This document shows, one piece after another, positions 35,688 to 44,609 of a DNA stretch of 64,000 bases. The DNA is taken from assembly GCF_025144145.1 (NCBI RefSeq), contig NZ_CP083546.1, positions 3,550,501-3,614,500 of the forward strand, in the 5' to 3' direction. A program made the position numbers and the translations under genes. Below the pieces are notes generated by a model. It saw only the letters and a list, made by a program, of their open reading frames with translations, was not told the DNA's origin and made no database searches. The DNA comes from Leisingera sp. M658 (GTDB lineage: Bacteria > Pseudomonadota > Alphaproteobacteria > Rhodobacterales > Rhodobacteraceae). Within the stretch, counting starts at the first letter, position 1, and the number at the start of each line of letters is the position of its first letter.

Positions 35688-36886
35688 TGCCCAAAGATGA
35701 CCTGCAAGTGATGCGTGACCTGATTGAAACCCATCAGCCCGGATTTGCGCTTGAGCGGCATTTCTATACCTCTCAGGCGGTTTATGACCACGACATCAAG
35801 ATGTTCTGGAACCGCAACTGGATCTGGGCCGGCCATGTCAGCCAGATCGCGGAGCCGGGCGACTATTTCCTGTTTGACTACGGCCCGGAATCCATCATCG
35901 TGGTGCGCGACCGCAGCGGCGATGTCCGCGCCCATCTGAATGTCTGCCGCCATCGCGGATCCCGCGTGTGCCTGGAGAAACAGGGCTCAGCCCGGGTTTT
36001 CTCCTGCCCTTATCACGCCTGGACTTTCGGACTGGACGGAAAACTGCGTGGCGGCCGTGCCATGGGGCCGGATTTCGACCCCGGCGAATACGGGCTGTTC
36101 CCGGTGCAGGTGCAGATCTTCCAGGGGCTGATCTTTGTCTGCGCCGACGAAAACCCGCCGGCACTGCAGGACAGCCTGGACAAGCTGGCACCGCTGTCCG
36201 CCCCGATGCAGCTGGAAAACCTGACGCTTGCACACGAGGCCTCTTATCCGGTGCCCGCCAACTGGAAGCTGGCGCTGGAGAACTATCTGGAGTGCTACCA
36301 TTGCGCGCCCTCGCATCAGGAGTATTCGCGCAGCCATTCGCTGAAAGACCCGGCGGATGTTGAAAAACATGGCGAAGCCCTGCGCGAACGCTCTGCCGCC
36401 ATCGGCCTACCGACCGAAGAACTGGACCTCACCGGTCCCAATGCCCTGGCCTTGGGCGCGGATGTCTACTGGCGCCGCTACCCGCTGTTTCCCGGCTATC
36501 AGACCGGCAGCAGGGACGGCGCACCGCTGGCGCCTCCGCTAGGCGAGCTCAGCGGCCATGACGGCGGTGCCACCGACCTTGCGGTCGGCACGCTCAACTA
36601 TTTCCTGATCTACGCCGACCACTTTGTCGGCTACCGCTTTGTGCCGCGCTCCCTGCAGGAGACCGATATACAGATCGCCTGGTATGTGCGCGGCGGTGCG
36701 GAAGAGGGTCGCGACTACGACAAGGAAGCGCTTACCTGGCTCTGGCATGTGACCTCGCTCGATGACGAGAAGATTATCCGCCACAATCAGGAAGGAGTGA
36801 ATTCGCACCGTTTCGTTCCCGGCCCGCTGTCGGAAATGGAATGGAGTCTGCCCGGCTTCTACCGCAGCTATTTCGGCATGATCTGA
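35687..36886 (+). CDS. Rieske non-heme iron oxygenase, module A
   Basis: A 399-residue oxygenase alpha subunit. The Rieske cluster ligands are C87-x-H89 and C107-x2-H110 (CRHRG, CPYH). The mononuclear iron site is in NYLECYHCAPSH, with His205 and His210 and the bridging acid Glu202. It resembles the glycine-betaine, stachydrine and carnitine oxygenases that demethylate or cleave quaternary amines. A reductase/ferredoxin partner is not encoded nearby. Its ATG shares a base with the preceding stop. Confidence 0.93.
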   Translation: MPKDDLQVMRDLIETHQPGFALERHFYTSQAVYDHDIKMFWNRNWIWAGHVSQIAEPGDYFLFDYGPESIIVVRDRSGDVRAHLNVCRHRGSRVCLEKQGSARVFSCPYHAWTFGLDGKLRGGRAMGPDFDPGEYGLFPVQVQIFQGLIFVCADENPPALQDSLDKLAPLSAPMQLENLTLAHEASYPVPANWKLALENYLECYHCAPSHQEYSRSHSLKDPADVEKHGEALRERSAAIGLPTEELDLTGPNALALGADVYWRRYPLFPGYQTGSRDGAPLAPPLGELSGHDGGATDLAVGTLNYFLIYADHFVGYRFVPRSLQETDIQIAWYVRGGAEEGRDYDKEALTWLWHVTSLDDEKIIRHNQEGVNSHRFVPGPLSEMEWSLPGFYRSYFGMI

Positions 36887-36898
36887 ACGCCTTACACC

Positions 36899-37581
36899 CT
36901 AGCAACTGTGTCCAGGTTTTCAGTCCCGGCACCTGGTGGAGCGGATTTGGGATGAAACGATCTGGCTCTGAAATCCAGATCTTGCAGATGTATTCGCAGG
37001 GTGTGAGGCCGCTAAGCGTCTTGAGCCTGCGAGCAAAGTTGTATGCGTCCATGAAGCCGGCGAGGTGCGTGCGCAGCTGATCATGGCTGTCGTAATGGAA
37101 TCGTTGTACCGTCGCGTCCTTAATCGTTCGGTTCATCCGCCCGACCTGGCCGCCGCTCGGGCAAACAGTCCCCCGGACTGTTTGCCTTTCCTCGCAGCTC
37201 CATGGCTGAAACGCATAGAGGCAATCATCCAGCGGCAGTGGCGTGTGCCGCCGGAATGCGACGATCATTGCCTCCTCCGCTTCGAAGAGAACGGCCGAAC
37301 ACGGCTCCTTCGGCCCGGTCTTCAATTCCTCCACCGTCGCAGGCTTGCGCCACTTCGCGACGGTCTTGGGATTGATGCCCAGCTCCTTGCTCAGCTGCGC
37401 GGGCGGAGCCTGCGATCTCAGTATTGCTGCTCTGACGGCGTGCATGCCCTATCGGCAGATTGCTGCGCAATCGCCTGCCGGCTGACAGCGCGTGGCGCTC
37501 CCATGACGAACTTGTCCCATAGTGCTTCCTTCCATTCCAACGAAAGGATCACACCATCAAAACCTGGGATCAAACACCTAG
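36899..37581 (-). mobile_element. Truncated IS481-family element
   Basis: Minus-strand pieces of an IS481 transposase are MGQVRHGSAT, then QLSKELGINPKTVAKWRK and RRHTPLPLDDCLYA, a large internal deletion, and GQVGRMNRTIKDATVQRFHY, SGLTPCEYICKIWISEPD. Terminal repeats share CCAGGTTTT (36912-36920 and, inverted, 37559-37567). CTAG flanks both ends (36899-36902 and 37578-37581), matching the NCTAGN target known for IS481. A palindromic insertion at 37446-37490 interrupts the N-terminus with a TAG stop. The element is inactive. Confidence 0.8.
37446..37490 (-). repeat. Palindromic insertion inside the IS481 transposase
   Basis: About 45 bp separate GSAT from HAVRAA of the transposase. The core GGCAGATTGC (37454-37463), TGC loop, GCAATCGCC (37467-37475) forms a hairpin with one bulged base. 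On the minus strand it reads CCGGCAGGCGATTGC, close to the insertions at 53964-54002 and 54070-54108. Confidence 0.6.
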
Positions 37582-39077
37582 ACCGCGAGATCGCGGTAAT
37601 TGTTTAAGATCGCGGTTACTGCTGCCTTGGTTTTCGAAGGCAACACCGGTTGTTCCAGCTCGGCCAGCATCACCTTGAGGTCATCGCCGATACGCTCCAG
37701 CAGATCCTGATCCGGCGCGCCTGCGTTGCTGAGCGGTATGTTTGGCCCGAAATAGCGGGAGTTCCAGACCTGGGTCCGGCAATTGTCGACCGTATGCTGC
37801 CGCGCAAGGAAGTTCCCCGACGGGCCGACTTCCCGGATCAGATCGGCAGCCATCTGATCGGCGGAAACTTCCAGGCCTTGCCACATCTTACGCAGCAGCC
37901 CCGCCAGATCGTCGCAGAGTAGAAGCGCATGCAGCGAATATGTCAAACCCTGATCAAGGGATCCCATATAGTCGATTGTGGCGGGACGGTTGTAGAACAT
38001 CTGCGTCATGTTCGAGGAGATTTCCCAGACAGCATCCTGATTGAAGCGGCGGGCAACCGAGCAGCCGCCGATGCCAGTCAGCGACGGGAACCCCAGCGAC
38101 CGGCGGATCTGGCACATCGCCATATCAGCCACTGAAGTCTGGGAAAAGCTGCCGATGGCGCCGGTGGCCGGCTCCATAAAATTCACATCCGAGCAGCCGA
38201 CGCAGAAACTGCCCTCGGCGGCCAGCTGGCCCAGCACCACAGCAGCGAAGTCTGTCATCAGCGCATGGGTGATGCAGCCAGCCAGGGTAATTGGCGAAGA
38301 AGCGCCGCCGATCGGCAGGGTACCAACCCCAACCGGGACGCCTGTCCGGGCAGCGGTGATGATCTGGTCCGAGTGGATCCGTGCGAGATTGACCGGCAGC
38401 GGCGTGACCAGGTGCAGAAAATAAGGCTTTTTCCTCAGCGCGTCCTGCGATCCGCGCAGCGCGGCCGCCATTTCAGTGACAGCGACAAGCGACGACGGGT
38501 GCTCGCAAAGGTATTCCAGTGGCTTGGTGGTGTTTTCCATCAGACAGACAAACTCGTCGATCTCGCCGAACTGGTTCGACTGTTCGACATCCTTCACCGC
38601 AATGCAGACACCGTCGACATGCGGCAGCTTGTCGGCAATCAAGGTGATCAGCGCCAGGTCCTCCCGCGTCGAAGGGCGCGGCTCACCGGAGTCCGCGTCA
38701 TAGACCGCGATGCAAGTCATGCCGGGCATGAACCATGTGTGCTCGCAATCAATCGAGATGGGGTTTTCACCGTTGCGGTCCCAGAGCGTGGTCTTGCGGG
38801 CGGCTGTTGCCAGCGCCCTGCGGGTCACGGTTTCCGGGATTTTGACGATACCGCCGTCTGAAAGGGCACAGCCAGCCTGCCGCAACAATCCATCCGCTTC
38901 GCCGCCCGGCTCGATGACCACGCCGGAGGTGGCAAGCAGCTCAACCGTGGTGTCCACGATCTTGTCCACCTGCCCCTGCGTCAGCGGCGCATAGGCCGGA
39001 GTGGCCCGGGAATGCGGGCCCTTGCTGGCAGGCGCTTCGATTGAGATGGTTTTTCTGCGGCTTCTCGCACGGCGCAT
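37578..39077 (-). CDS. MttB-family trimethylamine-type methyltransferase (no pyrrolysine)
   Basis: A 499-residue member of the trimethylamine:corrinoid methyltransferase superfamily. Signatures are WFMPGMTCIAVYDADSG, LPIGGASSPITLAGCITHAL and CSDVNFMEPATGAIG. No in-frame TAG is needed to complete it, so it is of the non-pyrrolysine type (MtgB-like), a group that includes glycine-betaine methyltransferases. No corrinoid protein gene is seen in the window. The stop codon TAG coincides with the CTAG target of the IS481 element, which left the gene intact. It is divergent from the module B Rieske gene and shares its operators. Confidence 0.9.
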   Translation of the reverse strand: MRRARSRRKTISIEAPASKGPHSRATPAYAPLTQGQVDKIVDTTVELLATSGVVIEPGGEADGLLRQAGCALSDGGIVKIPETVTRRALATAARKTTLWDRNGENPISIDCEHTWFMPGMTCIAVYDADSGEPRPSTREDLALITLIADKLPHVDGVCIAVKDVEQSNQFGEIDEFVCLMENTTKPLEYLCEHPSSLVAVTEMAAALRGSQDALRKKPYFLHLVTPLPVNLARIHSDQIITAARTGVPVGVGTLPIGGASSPITLAGCITHALMTDFAAVVLGQLAAEGSFCVGCSDVNFMEPATGAIGSFSQTSVADMAMCQIRRSLGFPSLTGIGGCSVARRFNQDAVWEISSNMTQMFYNRPATIDYMGSLDQGLTYSLHALLLCDDLAGLLRKMWQGLEVSADQMAADLIREVGPSGNFLARQHTVDNCRTQVWNSRYFGPNIPLSNAGAPDQDLLERIGDDLKVMLAELEQPVLPSKTKAAVTAILNNYRDLAV

Positions 39078-39092
39078 TTACTCTACCCTTTT

Positions 39093-39189
39093 TTGAGTGA
39101 TCGCTCAAATTTGGTGTTCGAAATTCGGTTTGTCCAGATATCAATGCCTCCTCCGGTAAATTATTTATTTGAGCGCTTAAATAAATAAT
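39093..39189. promoter_or_regulatory. Two operators between mttB-like and Rieske genes
   Basis: TTGAGTGATCGCTCAA (39093-39108) lies near the mttB-like start. A 30-bp near-perfect inverted repeat at 39160-39189 has arms ATTATTTATTT/AAATAAATAAT around GAGCGCTT and contains TTGAGCGCTTAA (39169-39180). Both match the palindromes at 44556 and 52733. Confidence 0.8.
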
Positions 39190-39223
39190 GATAATGATTC
39201 CTGCCATAGGGAAGGAGACCCGC

Positions 39224-40429
39224 ATGAAGGACGACGCGCTAATTCAGTCTGATCCCAGGGCCGGACGTACCGGATTACCCGCCTGGAGTTATACCAATCC
39301 GGAGCTTCTGGAAGAAGAAAAGGAGCTGCTGTTCCGCCGCCACTGGCAGCTTGTTTGCCATGTGAATGACGTGCCGGAGCCCGGCGATTTCATGGCCGCG
39401 GATTTCACCGGTGAGCGTGCCCTGGTGGTGCGGGGGAAAGACGGCGCAGTGCGCGCATTTCACAATCTTTGCCGCCATCGGGGCAGCCGTGTCGTGGCTG
39501 AAGACAAGGGCCATTGCAAAAACGCCATCATCTGTCCGTTCCACGGCTGGGCTTTCAATCTGGATGGCACCCTGCGCGGTGCGGCACGGCCCGAAACCCT
39601 GCCGGATCTGGATCCGCAGGAATGGGGGCTGAAACCAGTTGAGATGGACATCTGGCACGGGTTTGTCTTTGTGCGCTTCAAGCCGGGACCGCAGCCCGCG
39701 GTGTCCGAAGTGATGGCGCAGTTCGAGGCGGAGCTGGCGCCTTACGGCCTGGCAGACCTTCTGCCGGACGGGAACGGGATCAGCGCCACTGAAATTGCCG
39801 CAAACTGGAAATGCGTCCGCGATGTGGACAACGAAGGCTATCATGTGCCGCTGGCGCACCCGGGCCTGCATGATCTTTTTGGCAGCAACTACGCGGACCA
39901 GCCGTTCAGCGGTGGCGCTGCACGGTCATTCGGCGCCTTCCGTCCCGGTAACGGGCGGCTGTGGAGCGTGCGCAACTACAAAAAGCTGCTGCCCAAAGCC
40001 GATGGGCTGGACGAGGAACATCAGGCAGCCTGGCTCTATCTTGGGGTCTTTCCCAACCTGGTGTTCGGCATCTACCCGGACTCGGTGATCTTCTACCACG
40101 AGTTTCCGGTGGAAAACGGCCGCACCATCCAGCGCGCCGCCTGTTACAAGCGACCGTCCGAAGACCGGCAGCTGCGCGCCGCGCGCTATCTCAGCGGGCG
40201 GATCGACCGGATCACCTCGAAGGAGGATGAGCAGCTTATAGAATGGTGCTGGGAGGCGGCCTTTTCCAGCGGCTATGACGGTGTCATCCTGTCGGATCTG
40301 GAGCATGGCGTGCGCAGCTACCATGATGAGCTGCGCAAGCTGTTCCCGGTTCTGCAGCATGATGAACCCGGAAAAGGGCAATTGAAGGCCTGCAACGCAG
40401 AACTGCTTGCGCAGCTGGACAAGGCTTGA
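39224..40429 (+). CDS. Rieske non-heme iron oxygenase, module B
   Basis: A 401-residue oxygenase. Rieske ligands are C83-x-H85 and C104-x2-H107 (CRHRG, CPFHGW). The mononuclear site is in DNEGYHVPLAH with His207 and His212. It differs clearly from the module A oxygenase in length of the linker and in the C-terminus, so it may take a different substrate. ATG 39224 follows GGAAGGAG. The palindrome at 39160-39189 covers its promoter. No reductase gene is adjacent. Confidence 0.93.
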   Translation: MKDDALIQSDPRAGRTGLPAWSYTNPELLEEEKELLFRRHWQLVCHVNDVPEPGDFMAADFTGERALVVRGKDGAVRAFHNLCRHRGSRVVAEDKGHCKNAIICPFHGWAFNLDGTLRGAARPETLPDLDPQEWGLKPVEMDIWHGFVFVRFKPGPQPAVSEVMAQFEAELAPYGLADLLPDGNGISATEIAANWKCVRDVDNEGYHVPLAHPGLHDLFGSNYADQPFSGGAARSFGAFRPGNGRLWSVRNYKKLLPKADGLDEEHQAAWLYLGVFPNLVFGIYPDSVIFYHEFPVENGRTIQRAACYKRPSEDRQLRAARYLSGRIDRITSKEDEQLIEWCWEAAFSSGYDGVILSDLEHGVRSYHDELRKLFPVLQHDEPGKGQLKACNAELLAQLDKA

Positions 40430-40487
40430 AGGCGGGCGCCGCCCGTGCGGGGTCGGCGCCCTTAAAACCACCCAGGAGGAGCCAGGA

Positions 40488-41345
40488 ATGTTAACTGGAG
40501 AGAGACGCCAGGGCCTCGCATTAATCAGCCCGACATTGCTCTATTCGCTGCTGATGCTGGCCGCGCCTTTGGTGATGGTGCTGACGTTCAGCTTCTGGAC
40601 CCAGAACTATCTGGATCTCGATACCACGCTCACGCTGGACAACTACCGCGAGGCCTGGAGCAAGCCGATCTACCGCGCCTTGCTGCTGCGTTCATTGAAA
40701 ATCTCGCTCATTGTCACGGCAGTGACCGTGGGGCTGGCGTTTCCGATCGCCTATTTTCTGTCCTTTCACGTCAAACAGCGCAAGGCATTGTGGCTGTTCC
40801 TGATCACCGTTCCGTTCTGGACCAGCTACCTGCTGCGGGTGTTTCTGTGGAAGGTCATCCTCGGCTATAACGGCGTGCTTAACACGGCCTTCACGGGGCT
40901 GGGCATTATTGACGAGCCACTGACCTTCCTGCTGTATAATGCCAATGCGGTGGTGCTGACGCTGGCGCATGCCTGGGCACCCTTTGCGATCCTGCCGATT
41001 TTTGTGGCACTTGAGAAAATCGACCGCTCACTGCTGGAGGCCGCTGAGGATCTGGGCGACGGGCCGGTGCGGCGGTTCTTCCGCATCACCCTGCCGCTGG
41101 CGATGCCCGGCGTGGTTGCCTCCACCCTGATTGTGCTGATCCCCACCATCGGCGATTTCATCACTCCGAAACTGGTCGGCGGCACTGACGGGCTAATGAT
41201 CGCCAACATGATCCAGATACAATTCGGCAAGGCGAACAACGCGCCGTTAGGGGCTGCGCTGGCGATCACTTCGATGCTGATTGTGGCCGGCATAAGCGCG
41301 GTTATCTTCCTTGCTGGCAAACGTTTTGGAGGCAAGGTGCAATGA
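40488..41345 (+). CDS. ABC transporter permease (PotB-like), module B
   Basis: A 285-residue permease with six membrane segments and the EAA loop EAAEDLGDGPVRRFFRITLP. It is the paralogue of the gene at 29690 (shared FSFWTQ, ITVPFWTSYLLRVFLWK). ATG 40488 follows AGGAGG. It overlaps the next permease by 4 bp (ATGA). Confidence 0.93.
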   Translation: MLTGERRQGLALISPTLLYSLLMLAAPLVMVLTFSFWTQNYLDLDTTLTLDNYREAWSKPIYRALLLRSLKISLIVTAVTVGLAFPIAYFLSFHVKQRKALWLFLITVPFWTSYLLRVFLWKVILGYNGVLNTAFTGLGIIDEPLTFLLYNANAVVLTLAHAWAPFAILPIFVALEKIDRSLLEAAEDLGDGPVRRFFRITLPLAMPGVVASTLIVLIPTIGDFITPKLVGGTDGLMIANMIQIQFGKANNAPLGAALAITSMLIVAGISAVIFLAGKRFGGKVQ

Positions 41346-42175
41346 AACCCGCCCTGAAATTCCTCTCCGCCAAATGGCTGGCCGTTTATGCGGTTGCCTA
41401 TATGGTGTTTCTCTACGCGCCGGTGATCCTGCTGCCGATGTTTGCTTTCAACGATGCCACGATCATCTCCTTTCCGCTGACCGGCTTTACGACACAGTGG
41501 TTCGACGTGCTGTGGCAAACCGAATCCTTGCATGGCGCGGTGCGGAATTCGCTGTTGGTCGGTCTCTCATCGGCGCTGCTGAGCACCATCCTCGGCGCCT
41601 GCGCGGCGCGGGCTGCGGCGCGCTACCGGTTTCCCGCAAAACGCGGCATCATGAGCTTTATCATGCTGCCGCTGGTGCTGCCCGAAATCATCGTGGCGGT
41701 GTCCCTGCTGGTGCTGCTGATGCAGCTGGGCATGCCGCTGTCGCTGGCAACCGTGGTGCTGGGGCATGTGCTGATCTGCACGCCCTTCTCCATCGCCATC
41801 CTGAACTCCGCCTTTCAGGGGCTGGACCAAAGCCTGGAGGAAGCGTCCTTTGACCTGGGCGAAAGCCGCTGGGGCACCTTCCGCCGCGTGGTCCTGCCTC
41901 TGGTCATGCCAGGTGTGGTGTCCAGCCTGCTGATCACCTTCACCATTTCGCTGGATGAGTTCATCATCGCGTTTTTCCTGACCGGCACCGAAGTTACCCT
42001 GCCCGTCTATATCTGGAGCCAGCTGCGCTTCCCTGCCAAACTGCCATCAGTGATGGCGCTGGGGACCATCCTGCTGGCTTTGTCCGTCCTGCTCCTGATC
42101 CTGGCCGAGTGGTTCCGCCGCCGCGCCGCGCGGAAACAGGGTCTCGAAGCTTCAGCCACCGGAGGATTTGCCTGA
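41342..42175 (+). CDS. ABC transporter permease (PotC-like), module B
   Basis: A 277-residue permease with six membrane segments and EEASFDLGESRWGTFRRVVL as EAA loop. It is the paralogue of the gene at 30550 (LPVYIWSQLRFPAKLP conserved). The start overlaps the preceding stop (ATGA), showing coupled translation. Confidence 0.94.
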   Translation: MKPALKFLSAKWLAVYAVAYMVFLYAPVILLPMFAFNDATIISFPLTGFTTQWFDVLWQTESLHGAVRNSLLVGLSSALLSTILGACAARAAARYRFPAKRGIMSFIMLPLVLPEIIVAVSLLVLLMQLGMPLSLATVVLGHVLICTPFSIAILNSAFQGLDQSLEEASFDLGESRWGTFRRVVLPLVMPGVVSSLLITFTISLDEFIIAFFLTGTEVTLPVYIWSQLRFPAKLPSVMALGTILLALSVLLLILAEWFRRRAARKQGLEASATGGFA

Positions 42176-42176
42176 C

Positions 42177-43280
42177 ATGGCCATCCTATCTCCCAATCCC
42201 ATCATCGACCTTGCGGGCGTCACCAAGTCCTTCGGAAGTTTTCAGGCTTTGAAAGGCATCGATGCAACCGTCTATGAGGGCGAATTCTTTTCACTGCTGG
42301 GCCCATCGGGCTGCGGCAAGACAACCCTGCTGCGGATGATCGCCGGGTTTGAGACGCCAACGGATGGCACCATCGTGATTGCAGGCCAGGACATGGCAGG
42401 CGTGCCCGCCAACCGCCGCCCCACCAACATGGTTTTTCAATCTTATGCTATCTTCCCGCATCTCAGCGTCGCCGAGAACGTCGGTTACGGGTTAAAGACA
42501 CGCAAACTGCCCAAGGCCGAGATTGCCCGCGAGGTAGAGCAGGCGCTGCAAATGGTGGACCTGGGCGGCCTTGGGACCCGCGCCGCGCATGAACTGTCCG
42601 GCGGCCAGCGCCAGCGGGTTGCGCTGGCCCGGGCGCTGGTGATGAAGCCCAAGGTGGTGCTGCTGGATGAGCCGCTGTCGGCGCTCGACAAGAAGCTGCG
42701 CGACCAGATGCAGGTGGAGCTGCGGCAGCTTCAGCAGAAGCTTGGCATCACCTTCATCCTGGTGACCCACGACCAGGAGGAGGCGCTGACCATGTCAGAC
42801 CGGATCGCGGTGATGTTCGACGGCCGGATCGCGCAGCTCGCCACCCCCGAGGAACTGTACCGCCGTCCGGTGGACAGGCGTATCGCCTCTTTCATCGGGG
42901 TGATGAACTTCCTCGGCGCCAAGGCCACCGGGCGTATGAACGGCCATCTGGCGCTCGACATTCCGGCACTTGGCAGCATCGAGCTGCCGTCGGCACAGAT
43001 CCCCGACGGGCTGGACCTTCGGACCCTGGATTCGATTGGCATCCGCCCGGAAATGCTGACCATCCTGTTTGACGGAAGCGAACCGGCCGAGCAGGTGGCC
43101 AGAGGACAGGTGACCGGCACCGCCTATTACGGCGACATGACCTATTACAGCGTGCGCCTGCCCGGCCACGGCGAGGACGTGACTATCTCAATGCGCAACA
43201 CGGCAGGCCGGTCCATCGTGCCGCCCGGCAGCGAAGTTCCGGTGGGTTGGGGCGCAGACTCCATTGTGCTGTTCCAATAA
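42177..43280 (+). CDS. ABC transporter ATP-binding protein (PotA-like), module B
   Basis: A 367-residue ATPase with Walker A GPSGCGKTT, signature LSGGQRQRVALARAL, Walker B LLLDEPLSALD, switch His in VTHDQEEAL and a C-terminal TOBE domain. GGAGG at 42161-42165 favours ATG 42177 over the in-frame TTG at 42168. The transport operon ends at the strong hairpin 50 bp downstream. Confidence 0.94.
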   Translation: MAILSPNPIIDLAGVTKSFGSFQALKGIDATVYEGEFFSLLGPSGCGKTTLLRMIAGFETPTDGTIVIAGQDMAGVPANRRPTNMVFQSYAIFPHLSVAENVGYGLKTRKLPKAEIAREVEQALQMVDLGGLGTRAAHELSGGQRQRVALARALVMKPKVVLLDEPLSALDKKLRDQMQVELRQLQQKLGITFILVTHDQEEALTMSDRIAVMFDGRIAQLATPEELYRRPVDRRIASFIGVMNFLGAKATGRMNGHLALDIPALGSIELPSAQIPDGLDLRTLDSIGIRPEMLTILFDGSEPAEQVARGQVTGTAYYGDMTYYSVRLPGHGEDVTISMRNTAGRSIVPPGSEVPVGWGADSIVLFQ

Positions 43281-43330
43281 GGCTGGGAGCATTGACCTCT
43301 GCTCTTTTGCAAATGCTCTGAACTACAAGA

Positions 43331-43358
43331 AAACGCCCCGCCATTTGGCGGGGCGTTT
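43331..43358. terminator. Strong bidirectional terminator
   Basis: AAACGCCCCGCC (43331-43342) and GGCGGGGCGTTT (43347-43358) form a 12-bp stem with loop ATTT, between the convergent ATPase (+) and binding-protein (-) genes. T-runs close the stem on both strands. Confidence 0.9.
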
Positions 43359-43382
43359 CGTCATCCGGAAGGCCTGACTGTT

Positions 43383-44444
43383 TCAGAAACCGGCTTTGAT
43401 CAGTTCGAATTCGGCAATCATCTTCTCGCGCAGCGCCGAAGGCACCGGGGCCTGCCACAGGGTTTTGGCGCGCAGCGCGTTGCTGCTTTCAAGCCCAGCC
43501 GCCGCCAGGTCTTCGGTGTTCATATCCGCCATCGCCTTGGCGTTGCCGTGGCCATAGCCCCAGGCGGACACCAGGTGGTTTGCAGTCTGCGGCTCCAGCC
43601 AGGCGTTGATGAAGTCATAGAACTTGTCCTCGGACCCCGGCGCATTGGTGAGCTTTGCATAGCCGCACACCCAGCTGGATGCGCCCTCTGCCGTGTCGCG
43701 CTTGATTTCGATCGGATGGCCTTCGTAGGTCATCGTCGAATAGGTCTCGTTCCAGGCCCAGGCCAGATAAACCTCGCCGCTTTGCATCAACTGCGCCAGC
43801 GAGGCCCCATCGGACCAATAAGTGCGCACGTTCTGGTGCACGGTGCGCAGGAAGTCAGACGCCGCACGGAATTGGGCGTCTGTGGCATTTGTCCAATCAT
43901 TGACACCGGTGGCCAGGAACCCCAGCGCATAGGCGTCGTCCACATTGTCGCCAATCGAAATCCGCCCCTGGTGCTTGGGATCCGCAAAGGCCTGCAGGGA
44001 CGCAACGTCTGCGTCGTTCAGATGCTCCGTGTGATAGGTGACTGCGGTATTGCCCCAGTCTGCCGGGATGAAATAGTTCTGCCCGTCCTTGGTGTAGGCC
44101 TTGACGTCGCGAAAGCTTGGCTCGAGCTCGTCCCAGCGGTCGATCCGTGCAGTGTCGAGCGGTGCGAGCAATCCGGCCTCGATCCATTTCGGCACCGATT
44201 GCGAACAGGGATGCGCAACATCGGCGCGGAACCCTGAACGCAGTTTCTGGAACGCCTCTTCTTCGTCACCGAAGAACGCAAAGGTCGGGCTGTCGCCATA
44301 CTCCTCAACATAGGCGGAGAAGAATCCTGGATCTTCGTAACCGGCCCAGTCGAAAACGGTCAGCTCCGCGTCTGCGGCCAGGCCCGCGCCTGCCTGAAGC
44401 GAAAGAACCGTGCCAAGCGCAGTGGCTGTTTTCAAAAATTTCAT
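43383..44444 (-). CDS. Periplasmic substrate-binding protein (PotD-like), module B
   Basis: A 353-residue binding protein with a signal peptide (1-24) and the start LTVFDWAGYEDPGFFSAYV, parallel to the module A protein. Aromatic-rich positions include IPADWGNTAVTYHTE, TYWSDGASLAQL and LAWAWNETYST. Met at 44444 follows GGGAGA; the longer frame to 44483 has no signal-peptide character. It is on the opposite strand to the permeases and shares a divergent operator with the flavoprotein gene at 44610. Confidence 0.93.
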   Translation of the reverse strand: MKFLKTATALGTVLSLQAGAGLAADAELTVFDWAGYEDPGFFSAYVEEYGDSPTFAFFGDEEEAFQKLRSGFRADVAHPCSQSVPKWIEAGLLAPLDTARIDRWDELEPSFRDVKAYTKDGQNYFIPADWGNTAVTYHTEHLNDADVASLQAFADPKHQGRISIGDNVDDAYALGFLATGVNDWTNATDAQFRAASDFLRTVHQNVRTYWSDGASLAQLMQSGEVYLAWAWNETYSTMTYEGHPIEIKRDTAEGASSWVCGYAKLTNAPGSEDKFYDFINAWLEPQTANHLVSAWGYGHGNAKAMADMNTEDLAAAGLESSNALRAKTLWQAPVPSALREKMIAEFELIKAGF

Positions 44445-44539
44445 GAAAGTCTCCCTGTTGCCGCGGCCCTGTTTTCCCGCCATTTGCCTCCTCCGGCACA
44501 GGCTTGGCCGTGATAGAAAAGGTTAGGAGGGAAATCGGC

Positions 44540-44571
44540 TTGACACAACATTTATTTAAGCGCTCAATTAA
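44540..44571. promoter_or_regulatory. Promoter and TetR operator between binding protein and flavoprotein genes
   Basis: TTGACA (44540-44545) is a consensus -35 for the plus-strand flavoprotein gene. TTAAGCGCTCAA (44556-44567) lies in the spacer and -10 region and matches the module B palindrome, so a bound repressor would block RNA polymerase. Confidence 0.75.
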
Positions 44572-44609
44572 ATTGTGAACTGAAATATGCCCGCCGAAAG
44601 GTAAACTTG

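Noticed and set aside
36774-37445. Intact 223-residue transposase
   Set aside because: It joins the N- and C-terminal parts of an IS481 transposase across a deletion and runs into the module A Rieske gene, so it is a remnant.
37578-39077. Pyrrolysine-containing MttB
   Set aside because: The frame is complete without reading through an amber codon and no pyl genes are seen, so it is the non-pyrrolysine type.
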